Positions 33,001 through 44,639 of a stretch of 64,000 bases of DNA are shown in pieces. Each line of letters opens with the position of its first letter. Within the stretch, counting starts at the first letter, position 1. This stretch comes from Chiridota heheva (taxonomy: Eukaryota > Echinodermata > Holothuroidea > Apodida > Chiridotidae): positions 53,501-117,500 of the forward strand of contig JAIGNY010004328.1 of the NCBI GenBank assembly GCA_020152595.1. Reading direction: 5' to 3'. The translations under genes and the position numbers were made by a program. A model generated the notes under the pieces. That model saw only the letters and a program-made list of their open reading frames with translations, was not told where the DNA came from and searched no databases.

Positions 33001-33464
33001 CAGGTCGGATGGTGAGAAGGTGTGAACTAAATGATGCAGAAGACAAACCTCTGTACTCAAAAACAATGGGTTCTTGCCATCTAAGTATCATCAACCATAA
33101 GTCCATAAATCATATTCACGTTAGGGTGCTTACTTAAGACAATCATATGATTAAAACTTACGTTGAAGGCAATTCTTGATCAAGAATACTGTCAAAATAT
33201 GAGTCCTGGGTGGCAGCCTCACTTCTTTCAACTTCATCTTCAACAAGTTCAGGCTGACTGGTACTGGAATTTGAAGCATAAACATTAGGCACCGGCCCAA
33301 CGTTACCTGTAGTAGTACTACTCCAACTAGCTTGTTCCTCACAGTCACACTTGTCAGAATTTGCTCTCTGCGCTAATCGATACCATGTTGTCCTTGGTGC
33401 ATGTTATGAAAGATCGTTACTCTTCAGATACTGATTGTATCTTTTTGATCCCTTTTTTTGGCAT
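30014..33464 (-). pseudogene. CACTA (En/Spm)-like transposase gene, copy 2
   Basis: Exon 1 (33464-33162) starts MPKKG and, after a shift, reads KRYNQYLKSNDLS and HAPRTTWYRLAQR. It ends in an acidic Ser-rich stretch at a GTAAGT donor. Exon 2 opens at 32249 after TTTCTTAACAG and is very acidic (FTDDEDKDDEEIWYDC), with one in-frame TAG. The frame then enters a 45-bp minisatellite (31159-32052) and leaves it as SLYLILMFVMRYQLSGKC, DLLMLISLHCAVPNLCK. A Cys pair (HCPACNSSL), NIEDIYDGYQYQ, WYTDGIPLF, MINELPFRNRILKENMIFAG, PAKSIVLNMKQFNGAFGCTY and KGLSWFMFWGCDI follow, then DYMHQVLLGIDRKLL. The C-terminal third is missing at 30014, where the ISL2EU-like element begins. Several 1-nt shifts occur (near 30950, 30700 and 30490). 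Best read as a decayed transposase. Confidence 0.8.
31159..32052. repeat. 45-bp minisatellite inside the CACTA-like transposase coding sequence
   Basis: About 20 copies. On the minus strand each 45-bp unit encodes GAPLTLDDNKRPLYD, and the last copy continues in frame into the transposase (GAPLTLDDSLYLILMF). At the other edge a DNKRPLYD half-unit is entered. Units with one G fewer (44 bp) and a few with small deletions break the frame. The long plus-strand frames across this region (up to 326 codons) are shadows. Confidence 0.95.
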
Positions 33465-34819
33465 TGTCACACTTAAGAGTAAAAAGACTTGTTTAATAAC
33501 GTTAGGCTAAGTAAATAACGTTAAGTCAGGCTAAGTAGGCCTAACTAACGTTAACTTAAAATCAACTTTATTTTTTGAAATACTGAGTTAAATCTGGCTT
33601 CCCAAACACTTGTTTTAACTTTAAAACGATGGTGTATAATCTCGTATAATGGAATTTTCAACGCGTATTTCAGCTTTAAAATAGTAACAAACTTCAAACA
33701 GTTCAACTAAACGGCAAAAGGTTTGTGCATCCACCAGCAAATAGCGAAACCACTTTATGGTAACGCAATGTGTTTCGCTGTTCAGGATATGACTCACTGC
33801 ATGCATGGAGTATTGTCAAATTGTAAACAAAGAGCTGTTGTGTACGGCGTGGTCAAAGGTCACAAACATAGTAATAGGCATACATGCTATTATGATGTTT
33901 TCACTTTTTCAAATTGTTTATTGTGAATTTTGAGACATACAAAAAATAATAATTTTTAAGTATTAGAAAGTCGGAAGAAAGTAACAAAATATAATCTATA
34001 AGAAGTTAGTTTTGCAATTCAACCAATAAGAGATACTTTAATAAGATATATATATATATATATCTTTATCTTTATCTTTATATATATTATATATACTTAT
34101 CTTTATCTTCTTTTTTTTTTCTTCAGGTCTTATAATTGTCATTCAGCAAAAAAATTTGTGCAGATTTTGTTTTCATATGTAAGACACTTGTTAGGGTTAC
34201 TTCCACAAAACAGTCCTTTTCAGGGCATTCAGGGTTACACCCACAAAACAGTCCTTTCAGGGCATCAATACAAGCAATCTGAAATTATTCAAAACTTTGG
34301 ACTGATAATAGCTTTCAAGATACAATTAAACCAAATTTATTTGGACTAAATGGATATTCCCATTGGCAAAGATAGAAGTAAAAAGTAACATTAAAGAAAA
34401 CAAATAAACTGTGATTTTTTCCTCTTTCATGATGCACCCTCATAAGAATAGAAGATTCATCTTACCAGTAGTAAAATATGGAACTTTTATGTATGTAAAA
34501 TATGTATTGTGTCTATATATTTTTCTGATTATTGATACCATATGGCAACAATATCACCCATCAAATCATGAAGAATTCAAACTACCTCTGTTTTGAGTAT
34601 GTCAATGGAAAATCTATCCAAAGCTCCTACCATCCACAACTGTACAGGGTTCCTGTTCATGGCTGTTTGAAGTTTATAGAACATGTACGCTTGTCTGAAG
34701 TTATGGAGGCTAGAAATTATAATTGGCAAAAAACATGGAACATTAAGAGGATAATAATAATAATACACTTGCCTTTGAACTTAGTGGTAAATGGTGAAAC
34801 AAATGAATTGATTTGATTG
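33465..34819. other. Noncoding stretch
   Basis: A TA-rich microsatellite with CTTTAT repeats lies at about 34048-34120. A GTTACxxCCACAAAACAGTCC motif is duplicated near 34195-34260. No gene recognised. Confidence 0.4.
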
Positions 34820-36580
34820 GCAATTAATCAAAAAACATAGGGTGTAAACAATTGAAGTAAAAATATAAGTCCAAATCATTACCTAATTTTCAGTTGAGAT
34901 TTAAAAACATTGTAACAGTGAATTGCACGTAATTGAACGAGTAAATTATTCCACAAGGTATAGGCAGCAACAGAATAAGATCTTTGACCAGCAGATTTAG
35001 AATTGAATTTTGGTAAAACAACGAGTTGGAGCAGTTGACTGTCTGGTAAAACGAATTGGATTAGAAACTTTTAAATGTAAGTAGGAAGGTCCGGATTTAT
35101 AGACAGATTTATGGGCGAACATAAGAATTTTGAATTTTATTCTAAACTGAATAGGTAGCCAATGAAGGTTAAACAGAATTGGAGTGATATGGTCGAATTT
35201 TGTGCAGGATGAAAGCAGACGAGCAGCATGGTTTTGAATTTTCTGGAGACGTTGAATTTGATAATTAGGTAAACCAACAAATAAGCTATTACAAAAATCA
35301 AGTCTCGAACTAATAAAAGCATGAACAAGAGTGGCAAGCATTGAGAGCGGTATGTACTTCTTGACTGAGAAAATGTTATGTAAATGCCAGTAGGCATTTT
35401 TACAAACAGTTGCCAAGTGGGCATTATATGAGAGACAACTATCGAATATAACCCCTAAGTTTCTGGCAGAAGTGCTTTTTGAGATGGTGACGCCATCGAT
35501 ATATAGATTTAGATCAGGGACTGGCTTCCGGCGTGATTTTGGATGGAATAGAAGTAACTCAGATTTGTCGGCATTGAGCTTGAGCTTGTGGCTAGTCATC
35601 CAATTACATATGGTTAGAATACAGGTCTCAAATCTTTTAGTGACAGACAAAATTTCATCGTTATCATCTAGATTTACTGGCAACCATAGCTGTATATCAT
35701 CAGCATAAAAATGATAGTAAAGCCCACATTTTTCAATAAGATCAGCTATGGGTGCAGTATAAGCCGTATATAAAAAGGGACCAAGCACGCTTCCTTGAGG
35801 TACACCGTAGTGGAGATCCTTGACAGTACAATGGTGCTTATCAATGACAACCTTGAAACTTCTGTCGTGAGATAAGAATGAATCCACTTCAGAGCATCAC
35901 CAGAAATGCCAAAATATGATTTGAGCGTATCAAGAAGAATAGTATAATCTATAGTGTCGAATGCTGCGGACATATCTGGTAAAACCATATTAACACCTCT
36001 TTTGGAATCAAGGTAGTGTAGTATACTATCGCTGATGTGTAACAGCGCACTCTCTACACTGTAATGAGATCTGTATGCCGATTGATTGGGAGGATAAATT
36101 CCATTGTCGGCAAAATACTTATGTAGTCGAAGAGACGCGATCCTCTCCAACAGTTTAGAAACAAACGATAGGTTGGATACTGGTCTGTAGTTTTTTAGTA
36201 ACTCTTTGTCCAAGATGGACTTCTTTAAAAGTGGAGTAATAATAGCCTGCTTCATACTTGTGGGAAATGATCCATTCAAGAATGATAGATTGATCATTTC
36301 AACTAGAGCAGGTATGATGCTGTTAATGGAATCACTGAACAATTTTCCAGGCAGAGGATCAAGACTGCAGGTCTTGATGGGTCGCGACTTGATCACTTCC
36401 TTAATTTCTTCGATTGAAGTTGGTGATAGCTGAGACAAGGACGAACTACTTTTGGAAATTTGATGTTGAGTATTTTGGCACATGGTTCCTGGTTCATCTA
36501 GTTCATTTCGTATTTTAGAGATCCAGACACCCTTGTTGCTTTAGTTGGTAAAACACATCATAAAATTTGCGAAGACAGCC
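34820..36580 (-). pseudogene. LINE (jockey/CR1/L2 group) reverse transcriptase, 5' truncated
   Basis: Two minus-strand frames (36483-35746 and 35887-34997) join across a 1-nt shift near 35890, with WIHSYL overlapping DSFLSHD. RT motifs appear in order: CSLDPLPGKLF, ITPLLKKSILDKELLKNYRP, FVSKLLERI, NQSAYRSHYSVESALL, MSAAFDTIDYTILLDTL, GVPQGSVLGPFLY, YYHFYADDIQLW (catalytic YADD) and LKLNADKSELLLF, then the thumb region with ARNLGVIFD. The first catalytic Asp (DMSAAFD) and the YADD pair are intact. The endonuclease is missing upstream of about 36580, a normal 5' truncation. The 3' UTR runs to about 34820 with no clear simple-repeat tail. Clade assignment within the jockey superfamily is tentative. 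Confidence 0.85.
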
Positions 36581-38611
36581 CTGAAATAAGAACAGATGGA
36601 AATTAGTATATGGTTCAATTATAACTTTTAATAGTGTCTAATATTTACAAAGAATTACTTTTAGAAAATCATTTGAAAAAATTTTTTTTTTTGTTTCTTT
36701 CATATGAACCAATGCAACCATATTTAATACATGCACTTTATATAAAGGCAGGGTTGGTGGAAAAATCATTTATAATAGCTAAAGAAGAAACTAAATCCAC
36801 ATGAGCCATTAAGCTCATAGGGCCAGTGCTTATCCCTGGTTCTCATGGCCCAAGCAGATGGGAGTACATGACCCCCTCCCCAACTGGACAAGACGCCAGT
36901 CCATCACAAATTTTTGCCCAGTAGTGCTATTACTCATTGTACGGCTGAGTGGACTGAGCAAGTACAGTTAATCCTCGTTTATTGCAATGTATAATCATAA
37001 GTATTTTGATAATTGTTCTTTAAATTGCTTGTACCTGAATGCATTTCTGATTTTTTCCACATTTAGAACTGGCAGGGTTTTATTTTTCTGCTTGGGGTTG
37101 TAATAATTTCCCTTTTCACAATTATCAGTATTGATTAGTTCTTATATAATGCTCACAACAATTATGCAATCAGTGGTACTTTGTATACACCATATACTTA
37201 CTTGGTAGCTTTTTCCATTCCCTGGGTCCTCCCATTTAGAAAAAGCGTGATCCCAAAAAGTTTTCCTTTTCTATTGATTAACGTGATATTTAGTATTAGA
37301 ACTCAATGCATACTTACATATAGTTGCCTTTATCTTAAAGCACATGTAAGTTACCAAATAATTAGGAATTAGAAATTGATTAGAAATGATTAGGAGCTAA
37401 ACCATTTGCAAAATTGTAGGACATACATAATAATTTAAAAAGTATTATTGAATTAATTGGAAGTCAATGCAAATCTTTCAAACATTATATTTAGGATAAA
37501 TTGGCGGCAAAATTTTGACAACGTTGTAATCTCATTATGCACGATTTGGGGAGGACGTATAATAATGTAATACAATAGTTTAGTCAAAGATAACCAAAGA
37601 AAGTACCAATTGTTCAAGGAACTTTCTATTTAAATGGCTACATAATACTCTTAAACGATACAAAATGTACATAGCACTTCTGCATTTTCACTTATGTTTC
37701 TGGAAGGATAATTCTGTATCCAACCTTACTCACAAATACTTAATACAATTGCTTTTGTGTATGTTTACAGCATTGATATTAATACTCTTAGTAACATTTT
37801 TTTAATTTGAGGTTTACTGGCAAATTTAATAATTTAAAAATTGAATTAATATTTAACTTAAGCCTATTTTCATTCATCAAATCTGAGATTCTTTTGGCAC
37901 AAACTTAAGATCCTTAGTACAATTTCTCTCTTCCTCAGGGCTATTTGCTTTGAAAGAGTCTTATAGAGTACTGGTGGCAATGTATCCCTTTAATGTACTG
38001 CTTACAAACAGGGCCCCCACAGCTCCCTTTGGGGACAGATAATGGGAAATTTAGGTTTCTCGGAAAAGGTACCCAAGCCTATATTTTGCTCCCTTGCAAA
38101 TAGCTGCGACACCAATCTAATTATTCCTTTTACCCAACTGATTGTGCAGTACATGTAGGAGGACACTAGTGATCAACAGTGACAAAAGCAGCCAAAAAGA
38201 TTGAGTAATAATAATGGTGTAACTCTTTGATTATCCACATTAAGCAGCAGATCATTTTGTAATGATTTGACATTTGTTGGTACTGTATGATTCTCATTTG
38301 CCCCTGTTAGATATGAAACTACTGCAGGATATGGTTTAAACCACAATACAGTTTTGTAGTTGTTTGAAATGTGCAATATCTTAAATTATGTGTATTGAAA
38401 ATTATTTGTTACTTTATATAACTAAATATTATTTGAACCACATAATTGTTGTGTTCTTTTGTTGGCATTTTCTTGTATAATGGTCACAAAATAGATGCAA
38501 TTGCCTCTTGACTGTTTTTTGTTGTTGCATAAACAGGAAAGTTTTAATTAAGTGTAAAAACAACTCACCCAAAAATTTTTTCTCCTATCTCCAAAGTACC
38601 ACAAATTTAAA
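36581..38611. other. Noncoding stretch
   Basis: Apart from the SINE-like repeat at 36783-36960, only AT-rich DNA is seen. Confidence 0.4.
36783..36960 (-). repeat. SINE-like dispersed repeat, copy 2
   Basis: Reverse-oriented relative of 21318-21475. Its reverse complement contains GATGGACTGGCGTCTTGTCC, GGGATAAGCACTGGC and CTATGAGCTTAATGGCTC in the same order. Confidence 0.5.
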
Positions 38612-39384
38612 TCACTTTAGCCTTAAGAAGAGGAAATAATGTTCGCTTCCTTGGAAAACATCTTGCCAGAGCCTCTCAATCCGCTGATTGTGGACACTTC
38701 TACCAGTAATAAAAGAACCACGACCAGTTCCCCTTTCTTGAAGCATATATGTGCAAACGTCAACATTTTCCCCACCATGGTCAGAGCGTACACATTGAGG
38801 TAGATCAAACTCTTCAACCCCGGCTCTGAAACACCTGAGAACTGTTAAGGCTTTGTTGTTTCCATTGCATTGAAGGAATACCAGAATTTGGCTAAACCCA
38901 TCGATACCTCCATGAACCACTAATCTCCATCTATGAATGTTATTAAAAGAAAAAAAAATATATAAGTGCGCCTTATATATACTGTATACAACTAGAATTT
39001 AAGCACTATGTAGAGTGAATACATCTACCACAAATTCATTGCCCACCCTAAACCAAGTTTAATCCACAAATCATTTATTGCTCATTTACATTAGGAACAC
39101 TTTAGTACTACCTTCTGAATTTCTTTCAAGCCCATATCATTGTTTCAATTTTATTCACGCAAAGCACCTGTTGTTTGAGTTGTTTTTAGGCAATATTAAC
39201 ATTCCAATTACTTTAATTTCTTTGATACCAGAGAACACTACTGTATAACCAGTGTCATTGCAGTTTACACAATATTGCACTCCAAAGCTTTGGCACTTAT
39301 TCAAGAAGAAACTAATAGTCCATGAGCCAGAAGGGTGCATTGGTACCAAAAAGACTATTAAACACCCTTCACACCTTACATCTA

Positions 39385-40143
39385 CAATCACTGACAAAAT
39401 TATTTGGCACCCTGTCTTCCCCCCACTAACCCTTTCAATGTTGGTAAAAGTTTGTTTGGAATAAAGTTCTTAGCCTCTTCATTTTAAAGCGATAATCATG
39501 CCATCATTGAAGTGGAGGGGGAGGGAAAAATGGTGCCAAGTATTTTGTTGCAGATTGTTTGAGTTTTGGATAGAAAAACATCTCAAATCTTCATTTGATT
39601 ACCATTGATATAAGTGAAAAATTATAGTATGTATTCTTTATAATAACAATTAACGTGTGTTGTGATGCAAAGAAAATCAATTACATGTATAAATAAGTAA
39701 TTTTTGTAATTTGTCTTTTCCCAATTACTCCTAAAATTGTGTGTAATATGACTCCATCATCTAAGCCAAAACCTTATGCAATCCCCGACATTATTTTGTA
39801 TTGCATCCTTTAATTGTTCTAAAAGACACATTCTTCACCATATAATTTATAGGCAACAGAACTGTCTGTAAATGTCTCATTTAAAATGCCGAAATCAGCA
39901 TGAAATAAAAACACATATAACCATCATTAACACATCTTAATATTCAATTTTTTTGTTACTATCTGAAACTCACACAATCACCGACAATATTATTTGGCAC
40001 TTTTCTTCCCCCTACAACCCCTCTTCAATGCTGGTAAAAAGTTTAGAATAAATTTCTTAGCCTCTTCATTTTTAAAGCGGTAATCATGCCATCATTGAAG
40101 CGGAGGGAGGGAAAAAAGGTGCCAAGTATTTTGTCGCTGATTG
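39385..40143. mobile_element. Pair of tandem mariner-type MITEs flanked by TA
   Basis: Copy 1 (39385-39557) and copy 2 (39975-40143) share CAATCACTGACAAAATTATT-like left ends and are themselves foldbacks whose right ends mirror the left (ATACTTGGCACC, GTGGAGGGGGAGG). TA lies before copy 1 (39383-39384) and after copy 2 (40144-40145), but not at the inner edges. So the whole 759 bp could move as one compound unit, or the inner TAs have decayed. They lie in the intron of the DDE gene. Confidence 0.55.
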
Positions 40144-40616
40144 TAGAGTGGTCATATAAAGACAAAAATGCTCTCTGAATGTTCCAGACAAGTAGCTTTT
40201 AACATGCTGGTTTTAGTTTCCAGGCAATATGTGTTATACATATTGCATTGCATGTATTGCATAAAACTCAGAAAATACTATTTATGATAATAACTTTTCT
40301 GAAATGAATCACATGACAGTGATAAATAATATCCAATAACAAGCATCATATGTTAATGGAATCAGATTCTCTCCCAAGAAGCTGAGTCATGCAGACAAAA
40401 AATAATGTAGTTGTGTCACCAGAGTATTGAAAATTATCTTATGAATATTGAAACTATCCCAGATCAGAAATTTAGCATTTTCCCTGCCTGGATTAGTTTA
40501 AATGCAAAGTAAGGCACATGTTTTGATTAACTATGACTGGGGCATGGACAAGACAACCTGTTGTAAGCAAACTGGTTTAATATGGTAACTGTGACCTCAA
40601 AAAGGGCTGACACTGC

Positions 40617-40639
40617 AAAAAAAAAAAAAAAAAAAAAAA
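40617..40639 (+). repeat. Poly(A) run, 23 bp
   Basis: An uninterrupted A tract. It could be the tail of a retroposed sequence, but no SINE body was recognised upstream and no target duplication is visible. Confidence 0.5.
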
Positions 40640-40794
40640 CATGTTGCATGACCATTGGTATGCCACTCTGTTCCAATGTCTTGAACTGAATTGAGATAAA
40701 TAACAATAAAAACACATATGGTCATACCATAAATCAGCAAAACACACAGTGGCGGTGCCATTCATCTCTGCACCATGGACATCGACTCACCCGC

Positions 40795-41530
40795 CAGAAG
40801 GTCAAAGGTCATGGGTCAAAAGTACTTTTTATGAAAATTTTACACCATTTTAAACTATAAAAGTACAAGACCTATAACAACCATATGTTGTACCATTTGT
40901 CCCTTAAACTTTAGGGTCAAAAGGTCAAGAGCTATTGACCACTTTCATTTAAAGTTATGGAATGGTAAGTGTAACATGAGCATAAATGGTTTCATACAGT
41001 AGGGTACGATAAATGTGAAATATTTCAGTTTATTAAATGATTTATTGGAGTTCAAGGCTCAGAGATCAAATATGTAATTTTAGGAGTTAATTATGTACTA
41101 ATTTGTACTAATTTTGCCACTAATTTCCAAAAGTGCAAGACCTATACCAATCCTATGTTTATTTCATGATACTGTGGTGCATGAACTTGTGTCCCTAAAT
41201 ATTCTGGAGTCAAAAGGTCAAAGCTCAAATGAAACAAAGTTTTTTAGTGATGGCTGTATCTTTTTAAAGGAATTACTTGGTATCTTTACAAATAACATTG
41301 GTGGGTAGGGTTTCACATTCTAACAAATTTTTTTAATAATTTGGGGGTCATGAGGTCAAACGTCATGGCCACAAAGGTCTAATAAGTTTTTTTTACCCAA
41401 AACGTTGCACCATTTTAAACTCAAAAAGTTCATGACCTATACCAACCGTACCCATAATTGGTACATGAATTTGTGTCCCTTAGACTGGGTTTAAAAGGTC
41501 AGAGAGCTATTGACCACTTTTCACCTTTTC
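40795..41530. repeat. Three imperfect units of a 200-270-bp repeat
   Basis: Blocks GTCAAAAGGTCA, ACACCATTTTAAACT, AAGACCTATAACAACC-like and GAGCTATTGACCACTTT recur in order near 40800-40950, 41100-41230 and 41345-41520. It is noncoding intronic sequence. Confidence 0.6.
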
Positions 41531-41859
41531 ACTAATGATGCTATGAATGGTCTCATGCTTGTACAAATACATTTCTCAAGCATGTGAAAATAAAGACAGT
41601 TTAAAATGTACCTGATAAGCTTGTGATTCCCATCAATATGCCAAAGTGCATTTGGACCAGCGACTTTATATTGTCGGCGCTGGAGTATTTTCCTTCTCCT
41701 CGACTCCACACCTTCAGGATCTAATCTCCTAAATTCTGCTACGAATGGACTCACGCCTAATTTTGAGATCCATACTCTCCACTACGCAATGTATCATCTT
41801 TTCACCCCAAGTCTGATTATCTGTGATGATTCCCAAAATAAGTTCATCCAATTCGTCAT

Positions 41860-42780
41860 CTGTTTTAAAATAAAGAAGAAAACAAATGCTGAAACATTAT
41901 AAACCAATGCACTATGTATATTTTTTGGTCACACGAGATAGTTAACTATGCAAGTAGGACTACTAGCTCTGCAAGTAACTGTAACATTAGTGTTACTGCC
42001 AACTAACTGAGTGAGATGTTTATCTCAATAGCCCAATGTAGGGTCTAACTTAACCTAGACCTAACAGTTATTATTAGTTATTTCTCATAATAGGCTATCC
42101 CGTTCCAAGCATTTTACTTTCCCACTGAAAGTGTACCCAAAATGACCTAGTGATAACATACCGACATACATACATATGGGCTGTGACAGTAACTAATGTA
42201 GGTCTAGCCTACTGTAACGTGGTTGCATTACTCACATTAGACTCAAATTTACCCTTATAAATAGTGAATGACTTCAAACAACCCTTTGAATGGTTATCCC
42301 TCTGAAACATCCTATTTAAACCATCCAGCCTGGTACTTAACATATTTTTTGTTATTGGTGCGCAACATGCATGACCACAAAGAGTAATTAGGAATAAACA
42401 GTATTCTGCCCAACTCGGCCTGGTCTGGGTTTGTGGGTTGGATATAAAAATAGTACTAATTTGTCCCTTTAACCATGTTAATCACTGTTATTATGCTGTG
42501 TTTTGATGATAAATATATGTATACAACTAGCTGTATCATAGCAAAATTGGATTGAGATTCAGAGAGAGGAAGTCTCAGATCAGTCAATTATGTAGCTCAA
42601 AATATATTCTAATTAATCCTAATATTGCTGTGTTATAGTATTTTCTGTATTTATTAATTGAATATGTGTTTCAAGACCGCCACAAAGACTCGGCGACGCT
42701 ACACTACCAACAAGTTACAATAGGTCTACAACATAACAAAACTATTCTGAAAAGACAAACAAATAACAAAACAAACCACT
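41860..42780. other. Intron-like noncoding stretch
   Basis: Lies between the HTH block and the middle exon of the DDE gene. Nothing further recognised. Confidence 0.35.
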
Positions 42781-43079
42781 CAAATTGTGCCACCTGTCCT
42801 CTCTCCAAAACTGGCATTCCCGCAAATAGTTACCAATGGTGCGTTCAGACACATTGAAACTTTCAGCAAGTTCCTGTCTTGAAAATCCAATTTCACAGAA
42901 GTACAAAAGTTGTTATAGGAAAGATTTGTCCTAAGACAACCGCCAGCTGCCATTTTCAACAAAAATTAAAACAGCATGTAGCTGCCGTTACATACTGTCA
43001 TACAGATATACTAGCCCTACAACACTGCTGAACAGTTGATTTGGTTGGATGATAAACAATGAACAGCTGATTCACCGCC

Positions 43080-43400
43080 TCATGTTTTCACCACCATCTA
43101 AGTTTTAAGCACCACCTAAGTTTTAACCACCACTGAAGTTTTGATTGACTCGAATAATTTATCGACGCTTTAAAAAACCGCCGGCTGATTTTTATCGCCG
43201 TTTCATATTTAATACCACCATCGAATATTCTGACCACCAATTGCATTTTTTTATCAACGTTTGATATTTTGTTACAACACTAACAAAACATCGTTGGATG
43301 AAATTTCTCACCGCCTTGATTTTTTAACATCTTCTATTGTTTTTCATCGCCTCTTATATTAGATCACCTTCTCATTTTTCAACTAGTTTTTGCCCACTTG
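43080..43400. repeat. Degenerate short tandem repeat
   Basis: CACCACCTAAGTTTTAA-like motifs and CCGCC/ATTTT variants recur every 30-40 bp. Too diverged to define a consensus by eye. Confidence 0.4.
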
Positions 43401-43505
43401 GCGTTCCATAATGGTATGCAATGACATGACAGTTAATACAAATTTTGCAAATCAATCAGCTTATGAAAAAGAAGCATTGGAACTACAAAACCTTTGGTTC
43501 TGGTT

Positions 43506-43620
43506 GTATTAATTAAGAAGTAATCTGCCCACTCCCCTCATTGGCTTAATTTTTTTTAAAGTATGTTAAAGCAAAGGTATTGCCTCCCATCCGCAAGTAA
43601 TTCATTTCTCTTGAGGCGTG
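43506..43620 (+). repeat. Direct repeat, copy 1 (about 115 bp)
   Basis: Shares GTAATCTGCCCACTCCCCTC, AAGTATGTTAAAGCAAAGGT and TTCATTTCTCTTGAGGC with 44212-44327 in the same orientation. The 590-bp interval shows no coding capacity. Confidence 0.7.
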
Positions 43621-44211
43621 ATTGTCCAGTTTTAAAATTATTTACCGAAAACAAATAGGACTTTTTTTTAAATACAGAACCGTGCAACGTCATCGCGATG
43701 TTTTTGAATAGATTGTTTTCTTCATAACGTTTCCATTACGTTTTTACAAGTCTATACATGTTTTTCGTGGTCTGTTTTGTTGACTTTTTTTTTTTTTAAA
43801 GAATAAATGTCACGTTTACATCATGGTAACATCACTGTGACATTCCAGGATTCGACAATGACCTCTGACCTCATGAATATTTATCAATGAGCATATGTAT
43901 ATTCAGTAATGAGCTCATTTATAGTTATCCTATTGTTCCCATTGCTATGCTTAATTATCAGACCCATTGTTATGCTAATTAGGCCCCATTGTCATATTAA
44001 TTAGGGCCATTGTCATAGCAAAACTACTTACATAAATTCATCTTAGATTTCCAAAATTGTTGATATGGAAATGCACTTGGATGTATAAAATCCAAGTTTA
44101 TAATTATATATCATGTATTCCCTCCTTTTGCCAAGTACTAATTTTGCCATCTTTCTCACTGGAACATGTCTGGCTTTCCACCAGATCCTTTCTTTTATTA
44201 TTATAGCTTTT
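43621..44211. other. Noncoding interval between the direct repeats
   Basis: Contains a short ladder of CCCATTGTxATxxTAATTA-type repeats near 43930-44020. No gene is seen. Confidence 0.4.
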
Positions 44212-44327
44212 GTATTAACTAAGTAGTAATCTGCCCACTCCCCTCATTGGTTTAAAGTTTTAGCAAAGTATGTTAAAGCAAAGGTAATTGCCTCCAACCG
44301 CAAGTAGTTCATTTCTCTTGAGGCATG
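44212..44327 (+). repeat. Direct repeat, copy 2 (about 115 bp)
   Basis: Partner of 43506-43620, with roughly 88 percent identity by eye. Confidence 0.7.
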
Positions 44328-44504
44328 GGGAAAATGCCCCCTCCCACGAGATTGCTTTGCCCCCTCCCACTTTTCCCAAGAATTATTTTTGTAAAATGAC
44401 ATATTTTATATGATTTTTCCCCCCATGAGACAAAATTTGCCCCCTCTTGCACCCCGCCCCCTTCTCCGATGACCACAAATCTGGAGAGAGAGAGATAGAG
44501 TTGA

Positions 44505-44635
44505 ACACACAATTACAACGGGTTGTCGCCTGCGATTCGGTTATGATAGTACAAATGCTATCACGAAACGATATACGACGCACGGACAGACAAACATTGA
44601 CAACCAAGTCAATGTCCACGCCTTTGATAAAATGA
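44505..44635 (-). repeat. SINE body fragment
   Basis: Its reverse complement carries GTGGACATTGACTTGGTTGT, GTCTGTCCGTG and ATAACCGAATCGCAGG, matching the body of the tRNA-derived SINE at 54090-54446 but lacking the tRNA-like head. Confidence 0.55.
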
Positions 44636-44639
44636 CACT

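Larger units (their letters stand above)
38612..42955 (-). pseudogene. Spliced HTH plus integrase-type DDE transposase gene
   Basis: Three exon-like blocks on the minus strand. An HTH block (about 42915-42785) reads LLYFCEIGFSRQELAESF and NVSERTIGNYLRE. A middle exon (41859-41612), after TTTTAAAACAG, reads DDELDELILGIITDNQTWGE and LKIRRESIRSRI, then after a 1-nt shift RRLDPEGVE, and ends at ALWHIDGNHKLI with an AG|GTACAT donor. The last exon (38930-38612), after AACATTCATAG, continues RWRLVVHGGIDGFSQILVFL, VRSDHGGENVDV and HNQRIERLWQDVF. The middle-to-last join keeps the frame. The D, D, E triad (HIDG, RSDHG, RIERLW) is intact, but the C-terminus is lost soon after 38612. Similar HTH-integrase proteins are widespread in fish and invertebrates. 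I assign no superfamily name. Confidence 0.7.
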
